Below, in pieces: positions 47,256-55,505 of a DNA stretch of 64,000 nt (position 1 is the first letter of the stretch; the number at the start of each line of letters is the position of its first letter). Under the pieces are notes generated by a model, which was not told the DNA's origin, ran no database searches, and saw nothing but the letters and a program-made list of their open reading frames with translations. Source of the DNA: Pedobacter zeae. Its GTDB lineage: Bacteria; Bacteroidota; Bacteroidia; Sphingobacteriales; Sphingobacteriaceae. The stretch spans positions 1,365,671 to 1,429,670 of the forward strand of contig NZ_JACIEF010000002.1 of NCBI RefSeq assembly GCF_014196715.1, written 5' to 3'. The position numbers and the translations under genes were made by a program.

Positions 47256-49610
47256 ATGAAACATCCATACATATCATTTTTTGCTACCGCTTTTATCATC
47301 ATACTATCCACCATTTCACTCTACGCCCAAACAGGGAAGGGAACAATTAGTGGAAAAGTTGTAGATTCTTTAGGAAATAGTATACCTTTCGCCAATGTAC
47401 AGGTTAAAAAACAGCATCTTAAAACCACTTCTGACAAAACAGGTACATTTAATCTACAGACTGTTCCTGCCGGAAACCAACAGGTTAAAATTTCGGTTAC
47501 AGGTTACCATTCGCTTGAGCAGGAGGTGTCTGTTGCTGCAAACGATACAACCGAAGTAACATTTGTTTTAAAGGAGCAAACAGAGGGATTAAATGATGTA
47601 ATTATTTCGGCAAGCCGAAGGCCCGAGTCGTTATCGCAAACACCATCGTCGGTTACGGTGCTTACCGCTAAGGAATTGAGTACACAATCGGCCATTAGTC
47701 CGAATTTGGCGAACATACTTTCGTACAGCGTACCGGGATTAGGTTTTTCTACCAATCAAACGGGTAACTCTGGTCAGACTTTACGGGGTAGAAACGTTTT
47801 GGTATTAATTGATGGTATTCCGCAGTCTACTCCATTAAGGGCAGGAGGAAGGGATATCCGCAGTATAGATCCTTCAGTTATCGGGCGTGTTGAAGTAATT
47901 AAAGGTGCCACCGCAATTTACGGTAATGGAGCAGAAGGTGGTTTAATTAATTATATTACCAAAAAGGCCGACGATGGAAAGTCATTCGGTGGGTATTCTC
48001 AGGCCGGAATCACAGGGAATTTAAAAGGCGATAGCACCATTGGCTACCGTTTCTCGCAGCAGCTTTATGGTAAAACCGGCAAATTTGATTACCTGGTGAG
48101 TGGGATGTTCGAAAAAACCGGCGTTTTCCGCGATGCTGAAGGTTTGGTCATCTCGCCGGAATATGGTTTAGGTGAAACCAGATCTTATAATGGTTTTGTA
48201 AAGTTGGGGTATAACTTTAGCCCGAAACAGCGTTTGCAGGTGATGTATAATTATTTCAGTTCCAGACAACATTCTAAATACATCACCAAAGAAGGTGTTT
48301 ATGGTCAATCGCCGGCTATTGGTATTTATGGGACAAGATTGGGTGAAGATGAAGGGACAAGATTTAACCATAATGCCAATTTACAATATACCAACCAGCA
48401 GGTTTTCGGCAGAACCGATTTAACAGCAAATGTGTATTACCAGGACTTTTATACCATTTATTCGAACTCGGCATCATTTTTCGGAGGAGGCCAATCGGCG
48501 ATTACGTCGACCAAAAAAGGTGCAAGGGTTAACCTGAATACACCTCTTAATATTACAGATCGGGTACCCCTGCAACTGAACTATGGTTTGGATCTAATGA
48601 ACGATAAAACCGCTCAAAGTTTAACCGACGGCCGTTTATGGGTGCCTAAAATGAATATGGTAAACTTTGCACCCTATCTGCAGGCCTCTGCAACTTTAAT
48701 CAACGATCTGGTTATAAAAGGAGGCTTGAGGGTCGAAAATATTAACATTGATGTAGATGATTTTAATACCCTGGCTACCGGTGCAAATGGTGCAGGAAGC
48801 ATAGCTGTAAAGGGCGGTAAATTAAATTACAATGCTTTGGTGTTTAATGCCGGAGCACGTTATTCAAAATTCAGGTTTTTTAATCCCTTTATCAGTTACG
48901 CACAGTCGTTCTCCGTATTTGAGTTAGGCAGGGTATTAAGGGCGGCAAAAAGCAATACCTTATCGCAATTAGAAACTAAACCGATCATTGTAAACAATTA
49001 TGAAGCTGGTTTTAGCAGCAGCATAGGTAAACTGAATTTCAGTGCTGCTTATTACTACAGCACTTCTAAACTGGGCGCCAACCTGTTAGAGGTAAATGGT
49101 ACCTATATTTCTCAACGTATCCCCGAGCGTGTATATGGATTTGAAATCCAGGCAGATTATCAGGTTTTGCAGGAGCTGAGTATTGGTGGTAATTATGCAC
49201 AAGTAGAGGGTAAAGGCGATGTCGATAACGATGGTAATTTTAACGGGGAGAAAGATGTGTATTTAAACACCACCCGTATCCCACCATCAAAAACTACGGT
49301 TTACCTGAAGTATTCGGGCATTAAAAACTTAAGTTTAGATGTAAACTGGATGCGTGTAGGAAATCGCGACCGTTTTAAAACCAATGCTGCCGGTAAATAT
49401 TTAATCGGCGAAGGTCCGGTAAAAGCCTTCAATTTATTTAATGTGGCAGCAGCATACCAGGTTACACAACCGTTAAAACTAACGCTAGGAATAGAAAATT
49501 TATTAAATAAAGTTTATTATCCTGCTATTTCGCAGTTTTACGGCAGCAATGTAAATTATGTAAGGGGTAATGGGCGCAGATTTAACCTGTCGCTGGGTTA
49601 TGCTTTTTAA
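47256..49610 (+). CDS. TonB-dependent siderophore-type receptor
   Basis: A 784-residue outer-membrane receptor. Signal peptide (IIILSTISLYAQ), a carboxypeptidase-regulatory-like domain (about 30-110, GTISGKVVDSLGNSIPFANV), a plug (about 125-235: LNDVIISASRRPESLSQTPS and VEVIKGATAIYGNGAEGG), and a barrel ending in RFNLSLGYAF. The pattern is that of ferric-siderophore receptors, not SusC. The next gene, 3 bases after the stop, encodes a PepSY membrane protein, the usual partner in iron uptake. Iron regulation is likely, but no Fur box was identified. Confidence 0.9.
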   Translation: MKHPYISFFATAFIIILSTISLYAQTGKGTISGKVVDSLGNSIPFANVQVKKQHLKTTSDKTGTFNLQTVPAGNQQVKISVTGYHSLEQEVSVAANDTTEVTFVLKEQTEGLNDVIISASRRPESLSQTPSSVTVLTAKELSTQSAISPNLANILSYSVPGLGFSTNQTGNSGQTLRGRNVLVLIDGIPQSTPLRAGGRDIRSIDPSVIGRVEVIKGATAIYGNGAEGGLINYITKKADDGKSFGGYSQAGITGNLKGDSTIGYRFSQQLYGKTGKFDYLVSGMFEKTGVFRDAEGLVISPEYGLGETRSYNGFVKLGYNFSPKQRLQVMYNYFSSRQHSKYITKEGVYGQSPAIGIYGTRLGEDEGTRFNHNANLQYTNQQVFGRTDLTANVYYQDFYTIYSNSASFFGGGQSAITSTKKGARVNLNTPLNITDRVPLQLNYGLDLMNDKTAQSLTDGRLWVPKMNMVNFAPYLQASATLINDLVIKGGLRVENINIDVDDFNTLATGANGAGSIAVKGGKLNYNALVFNAGARYSKFRFFNPFISYAQSFSVFELGRVLRAAKSNTLSQLETKPIIVNNYEAGFSSSIGKLNFSAAYYYSTSKLGANLLEVNGTYISQRIPERVYGFEIQADYQVLQELSIGGNYAQVEGKGDVDNDGNFNGEKDVYLNTTRIPPSKTTVYLKYSGIKNLSLDVNWMRVGNRDRFKTNAAGKYLIGEGPVKAFNLFNVAAAYQVTQPLKLTLGIENLLNKVYYPAISQFYGSNVNYVRGNGRRFNLSLGYAF

Positions 49611-49613
49611 GTA

Positions 49614-50705
49614 ATGAAGAACAGGAAGTTTAAAAATGCCGTCAGGAACATCCACCTGTGGTTAGGCCTGGCAACCGGCCTGGTGGTCATCATCATCAGT
49701 ATTACCGGGGCGCTCTATGTTTTTGAAGAAGAAATCAGGGATTTTACGCAGAAAGATTACCGCTACGTAACACTTCAACAAAAGCCTTTTGCAGGTTTAG
49801 ACAAAATCATTTCAAACTTCGAGAAATTATCGCCAAAGGATGAGCTGAGGGTAATCAGAATTGAGGAAGGGCTTCCCAATGCTACGGTAGAAATTACCAC
49901 TAAAAAGGCTTCGGTTTACTATTTTAATCCGTACAATGCAGAATTGGTTAGGAAAGGTAGAGAAGATTGGCTCGAAGTGATAGAGCACCTGCATACCTCC
50001 TTATTACTCGGTAAAACCGGTAAGTTTATCGTACAATGGTCGGTGGTTATTTTTGTCCTGATGCTCATCACCGGATTGATCCTCTGGTTCCCCGGCCAGC
50101 TGCGCTTGTTAAAACAATCGTTAACCATTAAAAGAAAAGCATCATTTAAACGCCTCAATTACGATTTACACAACGTTTTGGGCTTTTATGCATCTGTTGT
50201 GTTATTGATTACTGCTTTAAGCGGTCTGTACTTTGCTTTTAAGGAAGTGAAAAATGCGGCCAGCTTTTTTACCGGAAGTAAATTGGGGCAGGGCAAAGCC
50301 ATCGTTTCAGCTCAGCCAACTCATACCGATCCGTTGGTTATACGCTACAATAAAATCTATACCGAAGCCAAAACGAAATACCCTGGTGCTATTTCCACCA
50401 GTTTTTCGCTGCGCGGTAAAGGCGAGTTGCGGTTAAGAATGATTTACCCGTACCGTTGGGCACGCCGGCAGAATACCTTTTTTTACGACGAAGCTACTGG
50501 CACGATGATCAGGGCCAAATTGTATAAAGATTTTAACGGTGCCGATTTGATTGAAGCCACCAATTACGACCTGCACACCGGCAGGCTATTGGGGCTTCCG
50601 GGTAAAATTCTTTCATTTTTAGCGGCTTTGGTGGCAGCAAGTTTGCCGGTTACCGGTTTTATTATCTGGTGGAAAAAAAGGAAAAAGCGTAAAAAGAAAG
50701 CGTAA
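49614..50705 (+). CDS. PepSY-associated inner-membrane protein (iron uptake)
   Basis: A 363-residue protein with about four membrane spans. The first contains RNIHLWLGLATGLVVIIISITGALYVFEEE (shortened as HLWLGLATGLVVIIISITGA). Others are near 135-160, 188-210 and the C-terminus, which ends in a basic tail. A periplasmic PepSY-like portion lies between spans. Such proteins are thought to reduce ferric-siderophore complexes in the periplasm. It starts 3 bases after the receptor stop, so it is one operon. Confidence 0.88.
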   Translation: MKNRKFKNAVRNIHLWLGLATGLVVIIISITGALYVFEEEIRDFTQKDYRYVTLQQKPFAGLDKIISNFEKLSPKDELRVIRIEEGLPNATVEITTKKASVYYFNPYNAELVRKGREDWLEVIEHLHTSLLLGKTGKFIVQWSVVIFVLMLITGLILWFPGQLRLLKQSLTIKRKASFKRLNYDLHNVLGFYASVVLLITALSGLYFAFKEVKNAASFFTGSKLGQGKAIVSAQPTHTDPLVIRYNKIYTEAKTKYPGAISTSFSLRGKGELRLRMIYPYRWARRQNTFFYDEATGTMIRAKLYKDFNGADLIEATNYDLHTGRLLGLPGKILSFLAALVAASLPVTGFIIWWKKRKKRKKKA

Positions 50706-50709
50706 AAAT

Positions 50710-51126
50710 CTATAATTCCGATTCGGCATAGGCTTTAAGCTGGTTCAGCCCCGATTGGCAAAACTCCTGTTGCATGGCAAAATCAAGATCTGCAACAGGC
50801 TCAAAGATTTCGGTAAGGGTAACCGGGTTATTTCCCGTAAAGGTGATCAGGCTTTTCCGTCCATCGTCTAATGTATATGCAATTCGTTCATGCTCAATAA
50901 TTTCGGTGTACGTTCCGCTAAAGTCAAAACTTTCGGTTCCGTCTTTTCTGGCCATGGCATATAAAAAACCGCCACCTAATACCAGGTTGTTTTCAATTTT
51001 TTTGTTGATCCATTCATCTGACGGTGCGTTCCACTTCATGATGTGTTCGGGTTCATTCCAGATTTTCCACACCAGCTCAACCGGTTGGTTTATTTCAATT
51101 GCGGCAGTTAAAGCATTCTTGTTCAT
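50710..51126 (-). CDS. SRPBCC/AHSA1-like domain protein
   Basis: A 138-residue START-like protein. AAIEINQPVELVWKIWNEPEHIMKW and LTEIFEPVADLDFAMQQEFCQ frame the family core, with GLNQLKAYAE at the end. It stands convergent to the PepSY gene, 4 bases away. Ligand unknown. Confidence 0.85.
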   Translation of the reverse strand: MNKNALTAAIEINQPVELVWKIWNEPEHIMKWNAPSDEWINKKIENNLVLGGGFLYAMARKDGTESFDFSGTYTEIIEHERIAYTLDDGRKSLITFTGNNPVTLTEIFEPVADLDFAMQQEFCQSGLNQLKAYAESEL

Positions 51127-51337
51127 ACAAGCTAAATTAATGGTTCGCTTCTACTTTTAAGAGGTCATTAGCGACAAATTAAAGGGCGATTTGAGCGCAG
51201 CATAAAAATATCTTCTTTTAAAGAAGGAAATGGTTCGCCATCTGTTTTTCAGACTCAGGCTGTATGATTATCCAGCTAAAGCAAACAAAAAATGCTTTAT
51301 GGATGTACTTATAGTTCCTCTAACACGGGAAAGTTGG

Positions 51338-51371
51338 AAAAAGGGTAAACATGGATGTGATTACCCTTTTT
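51338..51371 (+). terminator. Orphan Rho-independent terminator
   Basis: AAAAAGGGTAA and TTACCCTTTTT form an 11-bp stem around a 12-base loop and continue into TCTTTTTT. No gene precedes it on the plus strand; the nearest is the PepSY gene 630 bases upstream. A small RNA ending here is possible. The rest of 51127-51553 has no gene I can support. Confidence 0.6.
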
Positions 51372-51553
51372 CTTTTTTGACAACATTTTGAAGGGTATAC
51401 TTGTTTTGGTTCATTTTGTTCAGTGTTGATAACAGCGTCTCAGAAAATAAGAAGGTATTTGCTGACTAATGTAAATGAATCCTGATGCTTACTCAGGCAT
51501 AAGACCATTTTCTCTCCCTCCGGATTTTTTTGTACCCTTGTAAAAAAGTTAAA

Positions 51554-51835
51554 ATGGAGAAACCACTTGTTAATATCACCTACTGCCCGAAATGTGGCTG
51601 GATGTTACGTTCTGCTTACCTGGCGCAGGAAATTTTAACCACTTTTGTGGAGGACGTTAAGGGGGTAACGTTAATCCCCAGTGAAACGTCCGGTGTTTTT
51701 ACGGTTCATGTTGGCGAAAAGCTGATTTTCGACAGAAAGCAGATGCAACGTTTTCCAGAAATTAAAGAATTAAAACAGCTCGTTCGTGATGAAGTGAATC
51801 CCGCAAAAGATCTCGGACATGCTGATATAAAATAA
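51554..51835 (+). CDS. SelT/SelW/SelH-family redox protein
   Basis: A 93-residue protein from the ATG at 51554. A CPKC redox motif (Cys11, Cys14) opens a thioredoxin-like fold, followed by MLRSAYLAQEILTTF and GVFTVHVGEKLIFDR. Family members use Cys or selenocysteine in the CxxC/U site; both positions are cysteine here. Length is typical. Confidence 0.85.
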   Translation: MEKPLVNITYCPKCGWMLRSAYLAQEILTTFVEDVKGVTLIPSETSGVFTVHVGEKLIFDRKQMQRFPEIKELKQLVRDEVNPAKDLGHADIK

Positions 51836-51850
51836 TCCATTGATGATAAT

Positions 51851-52339
51851 ATGGAAATAAAATATTTAGGCTATTTAAGAGATAATCCGGATGCTTATCC
51901 AAATGAAATAGAATATAAATTAACTATTGAGCCAATTTCCTTACAGGAAATAGCAACATTAGAACAATTGTATAATAATGGCAATCCTTTTCCTAAAGTG
52001 TTAAAGGAACTATTATTTTTGGCTGGAGCATTTTGTTATGTTTTAGATTTTGGAACCTTTGATAGCCAACAAGAAATGCAGGATTATGTTAGAGATCGTA
52101 TGACTTCTCGTAGCAGAGTTATCTCTAGACCATTTTACGCAGTTGATGTTTATAATCAAGGTGATCAATTTCTTTTTATTTATTTAGATGAAGGCGAAGA
52201 TCCCCCTGTTTACGAAGGACTTTATTCTGGAGGGGGCGTTAATTTTCCGGATTGGATCCATTCTGTTTCTGTGAAATCACTTTCCGAATTAATTAGTCAT
52301 AGAATTGATAGGCAAAAAGAGGGTAGAAATCCATTTTAG
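51851..52339 (+). CDS. Unknown small acidic protein, possibly SUKH-like immunity protein
   Basis: A 162-residue acidic protein. NNGNPFPKVLKELLFLAGAF resembles the LP-x-x-x-KEFL element of the SMI1/KNR4 (SUKH) immunity fold, and VLDFGTFDSQQEMQDYVRDR follows. The match is by eye and weak. It starts 15 bases after the redox gene but is followed by REP-like hairpins and small paralogous genes, so it opens the accessory region. No toxin gene is adjacent. Confidence 0.5.
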   Translation: MEIKYLGYLRDNPDAYPNEIEYKLTIEPISLQEIATLEQLYNNGNPFPKVLKELLFLAGAFCYVLDFGTFDSQQEMQDYVRDRMTSRSRVISRPFYAVDVYNQGDQFLFIYLDEGEDPPVYEGLYSGGGVNFPDWIHSVSVKSLSELISHRIDRQKEGRNPF

Positions 52340-52390
52340 TCATTAGGTATAAATATTGTATATTATTGTGCTATATATTTGATTCAATAG

Positions 52391-52422
52391 CCCCCCTCGC
52401 TGGCGCACGCGTGCCGCGTGTG
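52391..52422 (+). repeat. REP-like hairpin element
   Basis: CCCCCTCGCTGGCGCACGCG continues into TGCCGCGTGTG, giving a CGCACGCG/CGCGTGTG stem. The CCCCTCxCTxGCGCA prefix is shared with the termini of the RAYT elements in this region. Copies of the hairpin core also lie at 52973 and 59601. Confidence 0.75.
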
Positions 52423-52427
52423 AAATA

Positions 52428-52486
52428 AAAGCTATAACATCTTAAAAGACCGCCATAGCCGCGGTCTTTTAAGATGTTATAGCTTT
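52428..52486. repeat. 26-bp perfect inverted repeat
   Basis: AAAGCTATAACATCTTAAAA and the following GACCGC are mirrored exactly on the other side of a 7-base loop (CATAGCC). It follows the REP-like element by 5 bases. It could end transcription from the upstream gene or form a stable cruciform. No T tract is present beyond the CTTTATT end. Confidence 0.85.
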
Positions 52487-52619
52487 ATTGTTGAACCACA
52501 TTCCATATAATAAATGAACCGTAAATATAAGTTTATACTGGAGATAAAGGATTCATGGAATTTGAAGAGATGGGGAGGGAAATAGCTATTAGTAAACCAT
52601 AATATTTGAAAACATTGAC

Positions 52620-52955
52620 ATGTCAAAATTAAAAAAATATACTTTACAGTTTGTAAAACGTAAACTAAGCAATGGAACTGTTTATCCTAATGTTCTTCAA
52701 GAGACAAATGGAAGTAACAATTCTGTTTTATCTTTCATAGAAGCTCTGGATAAGCATGATTGCGAATCTTTCATTTATGATTTGGATAGATGTATTGATG
52801 GGCATACTAATGTTGATGAAGGGTTCTTCTCTGATTCAGTAGAACATATGGATATTTTGTATGAATATCCATATGTTAATATTGATGATGTATTAATTAT
52901 TCCGATGCTTGATATGAAAGAGTTATTAGAGGAATGGTTGGAATTTATTAAGTAA
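52620..52955 (+). CDS. Small protein, paralogue of the gene at 54230 (possible immunity protein)
   Basis: A 111-residue acidic protein I cannot assign. It shares a pattern with the protein at 54230: LQF or LNF near residue 10, then NGTVYPNV against KRPNVYSD, a SFIEALDKHD against SFMDSLGPDG block, and a C-terminal LLEEWLEFI against ILEEWKLFL. Two diverged copies of one small acidic family in tandem, without other recognisable genes, resemble immunity-gene arrays of polymorphic toxin loci. That role is inferred only. Confidence 0.6.
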   Translation: MSKLKKYTLQFVKRKLSNGTVYPNVLQETNGSNNSVLSFIEALDKHDCESFIYDLDRCIDGHTNVDEGFFSDSVEHMDILYEYPYVNIDDVLIIPMLDMKELLEEWLEFIK

Positions 52956-52972
52956 AAAGTTGTTTTTGCCAT

Positions 52973-52998
52973 GGCTAGCGCACGCGTGCCGCGTGTGC
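52973..52998 (+). repeat. REP-like hairpin element, second copy
   Basis: CTAGCGCACGCGTGCCGCGT and the following GTG repeat the core of the element at 52391, 17 bases after the stop of the small gene. Confidence 0.75.
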
Positions 52999-53140
52999 AA
53001 AATAAAGCCAGCTATGTAAAATATTAGGTCGTAGCCTTTAGTTACGATCTTTTTTAGTTAAAAGACCAATGCTTTTTCCATGTTGTTTGAGTCATAATTT
53101 TATTGTTGTAGGCTTTGTAAATAAAGATTGGCTTTGGCAA

Positions 53141-53854
53141 CCCCTTACTAGCGCAAGTCTTAGCGGGCAAGGCGGTGCGCTGTATGACTTGTGCTTTTAA
53201 ATGCTTTATTATCTCTTGTAATCATTTATCTTTAATCATGAGTATAAAATATAAGTTTCATGATTCAACAGCAATATACTTTGTTTCTTTTGCAGTTGTG
53301 GGCTGGATTGATGTTTTTACGCGTACGGTTTACCGAGACCTCCTACTGGAAAGTTTAACTTATTGTAGAAAAGAAAAAGGCCTTAATCTGCATGCCTGGG
53401 TAATTATGAGCAACCATGTACATTTAGTTGTGAGTAGCAGAGAGGGATATTTATTGGCTAACATGATGCGCGATTTAAAGAAGTATTCAGCAGTTAGGAT
53501 CTTAAAGGAAATAAAAGACTGTTCGATTGAAGGCAGAAAAGAATAGATGCTTTACTTGTTTGCTAAAGCCGGGCAACAAAATAGCAATAATAAAAACTTT
53601 CAGTTTTGGTGGCAGGATAATCATCCCATCGAATTAGATCTTTATTCGAATATGTTCGAAGAACGGATTAATTGTCTGCATAATAATCCAGTTGAGGCTG
53701 GGTTGGTAGCAAATGCCTCAGACTATTTATACTGTAGTGCTATAGATTACGAAGGAGGGAAAGGATTGATTGGAATTGATCTATTGGTTTAACCACGGCA
53801 CAAGTCAGGCCGCTGCTTAAGCCCTGGGCGCTAAGACTTGCGCCAGAATTGGGG
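53141..53854 (+). mobile_element. REP-bounded IS200-like (RAYT) element, copy 1, inactive
   Basis: A 714-bp unit bounded by CCCC and GGGG. The left end has GCGCAAGTCTTAGCG ... GACTTGTGC (53150-53194), and the right end its inverted counterpart GCACAAGTC ... CTAAGACTTGCGC (53798-53843). The interior is a Y1-type transposase pseudogene. It is the same as copy 2 with roughly 20 differences, and the two copies start exactly 1500 bp apart. Confidence 0.88.
53238..53792 (+). pseudogene. RAYT transposase, disrupted copy
   Basis: Translation from the ATG at 53238 matches the intact copy at 54738 until TAG at 53544-53546, where the intact copy has TGG (Trp). The frame then continues to 53792. In addition the presumed catalytic tyrosine of ERINYLHNNPV is cysteine here (TGT at 53673). 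The HVHL metal-binding motif is retained. Two separate changes make transposase activity very unlikely. Confidence 0.88.
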
Positions 53855-54224
53855 ACATTTTCAACATCAAAATATCTTGAAAAAGGCAGATCCTCAACCG
53901 AACACCTTTGACATAAATAATGAGTTTGTGTTAAATGGAACAGTTTACAAAATGAAAGCTACCCATATGCAGCTAAATCCTAGTTGGACAGAAACTGATA
54001 TCATATATGAATATTCTTATGCTCTTTCTAAAAAGAAAAACCCATCAGTATCGAACTATAAGTTGTCTGGCGAACATGGAAGAACAGATAGATGGTATGA
54101 GACTACTTATGAAAGCACATTAATGGATGGGACACATGTAGATATTAAACATATAAATTATCATAGGTATAATCTTCAAAATACATTTAATGATCATTAC
54201 AGTTATTTTCAATTAAATTTTTAA
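53838..54224 (+). CDS. Unknown gene or gene fragment downstream of RAYT copy 1
   Basis: The frame is open from inside the right REP of copy 1 to 54224, so the apparent N-terminus (MRQNWGHFQHQN) is transposon-derived. The true start is lost or lies within (ATG at 53952, MKATHMQLNPSWTETD). The protein is hydrophilic and aromatic-rich, with no motif I recognise. It ends 5 bases before the next small gene, so they may have formed one transcript, for example a toxin tail followed by its immunity gene. That is speculation. Confidence 0.4.
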   Translation: MRQNWGHFQHQNILKKADPQPNTFDINNEFVLNGTVYKMKATHMQLNPSWTETDIIYEYSYALSKKKNPSVSNYKLSGEHGRTDRWYETTYESTLMDGTHVDIKHINYHRYNLQNTFNDHYSYFQLNF

Positions 54225-54229
54225 TAAAC

Positions 54230-54622
54230 ATGAATAAAGCAAAACAGTATCATTTGAATTTTAGAGTCTTTTCTCGTGATGATGGTAGAAAAAGACCGAA
54301 TGTTTATTCAGATACAGACTCAAATGGAACTATTAATGGAGATGTCGCCAGTTTTATGGACTCTCTAGGGCCAGATGGAGTTGATTGGGTTGTTGATGAA
54401 ATAATGACCCTTAATGCATTTAATTCTAACACTAATGGTTATACAATTATTGGGAGTTATGAGGTAGTAGTAGAAATATATTCTCCACCAGCTAGGGCTG
54501 TTTTTAATTTGGGAGGAGGCGATGACGTGGTGCTACCTTTACAGGATTTTCTAGATATTTTAGAAGAGTGGAAACTTTTTTTAAACTCACTTCCTTATAA
54601 ACATTATCTATCGAATAAATAG
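54230..54622 (+). CDS. Small protein, paralogue of the gene at 52620 (possible immunity protein)
   Basis: A 130-residue acidic protein. YHLNFRVFSRDDGRKRPNVY, SFMDSLGPDGVDW and the C-terminal PLQDFLDILEEWKLFL mirror the 52620 protein. It starts 5 bases after the preceding frame and ends 18 bases before RAYT copy 2. Function unknown. Confidence 0.6.
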   Translation: MNKAKQYHLNFRVFSRDDGRKRPNVYSDTDSNGTINGDVASFMDSLGPDGVDWVVDEIMTLNAFNSNTNGYTIIGSYEVVVEIYSPPARAVFNLGGGDDVVLPLQDFLDILEEWKLFLNSLPYKHYLSNK

Positions 54623-54640
54623 ATTGAATTGGTACTTTCT

Positions 54641-55353
54641 CCCCTCACTAGCGCAAGTCTTAGCGGGCAAGGCGGTGCGTTGTATGACTTGTGCTTTTAA
54701 ATGCTTTATTATCTCTTGTAATCATTTATCTTTAATCATGAGTATAAAATATAAGTTTCATGATTCAACAGCAATATACTTTGTTTCTTTTGCAGTTGTG
54801 GGCTGGATTGATGTTTTTACACGTACGGTTTACAGAGACCTCCTACTGGAAAGTTTAACTTATTGTAGAAAAGAAAAAGGCCTTAATCTGCATGCCTGGG
54901 TAATTATGAGCAACCATGTACATTTAATTGTGAGTAGCGGAGAGGGATATTTATTGGCTAACATTATGCGCGATTTAAAGAAGTATTCAGCAGTTAGGAT
55001 CTTAAAGGAAATAAAAGACTGTTCGATTGAAAGCAGAAAAGAATGGATGCTTTACTTGTTTGCTAAAGCCGGGCAACAAAACAGCAATAATAAAAACTTT
55101 CAGTTTTGGCGGCAGGATAATCATCCCATCGAATTAGATCCTTCTTCGAATATGTTCGAAGAACGGATTAATTATCTGCATAATAATCCAGTTGAGGCTG
55201 GGTTGGTGGCAAATGCCTCAGACTATTTATACTGTAGTGCTATAGATTACGAAGGAGGGAAAGGATTGATTGGAATTGATCTATTGGTTTAACCACGGCA
55301 CAAGTCGGGCCGCTGCTTAGGGCCGGGACGCTAAGACTTGCGCCAGAATGGGG
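54641..55353 (+). mobile_element. REP-bounded IS200-like (RAYT) element, copy 2, apparently intact
   Basis: A 713-bp unit with the same CCCC/GGGG limits and inverted REP ends as copy 1: left GCGCAAGTCTTAGCG ... GACTTGTGC (54650-54694), right GCACAAGTC ... GACTTGCGC (55298-55343). It carries an uninterrupted transposase gene. REP-associated tyrosine transposases usually act on REP hairpins in trans, and solo REPs occur nearby. Confidence 0.88.
54738..55292 (+). CDS. REP-associated tyrosine transposase (Y1/IS200-like)
   Basis: A 184-residue HUH endonuclease from the ATG at 54738. A longer reading to 54624 runs through the REP and is not credible. The metal-binding HxH is His60-Val-His62 (NHVHLIVSS). 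The presumed nucleophile is Tyr146 in ERINYLHNNPVEAGLV, and the DYLYCSAIDY tail is typical of RAYTs. It should nick single-stranded DNA at REP hairpins and form a 5' phosphotyrosine link. All visible active-site residues are present. Confidence 0.88.
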   Translation: MSIKYKFHDSTAIYFVSFAVVGWIDVFTRTVYRDLLLESLTYCRKEKGLNLHAWVIMSNHVHLIVSSGEGYLLANIMRDLKKYSAVRILKEIKDCSIESRKEWMLYLFAKAGQQNSNNKNFQFWRQDNHPIELDPSSNMFEERINYLHNNPVEAGLVANASDYLYCSAIDYEGGKGLIGIDLLV

Positions 55354-55355
55354 AA

Positions 55356-55442
55356 AAGGACATCGTAGAAGAAGAAAAGAAAGAACCTTCATTTGATCAG
55401 TTATTAGGGGCATTAATGAAAGTGCCACCACCGAAGAAATAG
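55356..55442 (+). pseudogene. 3' remnant of a gene abutting RAYT copy 2
   Basis: Directly after the right REP the frame reads KDIVEEEKKEPSFDQLLGAL then MKVPPPKK and stop. This looks like the authentic C-terminus of a small soluble protein, with no start left, so the element appears to have cut the gene or replaced its front part. The family is not recognised. Confidence 0.5.
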
Positions 55443-55505
55443 GCATTTTTATTTTAGAGAGATATTTACTAATATAGTTCTCTTAAATCCATCAAATTAA
55501 CCTCT

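Noticed and set aside
54624..54737. N-terminal extension of the RAYT transposase (MNWYFLPSLAQVL...)
   Set aside because: This part is translation of the left REP and its flank. The ATG at 54738 starts the conserved protein.
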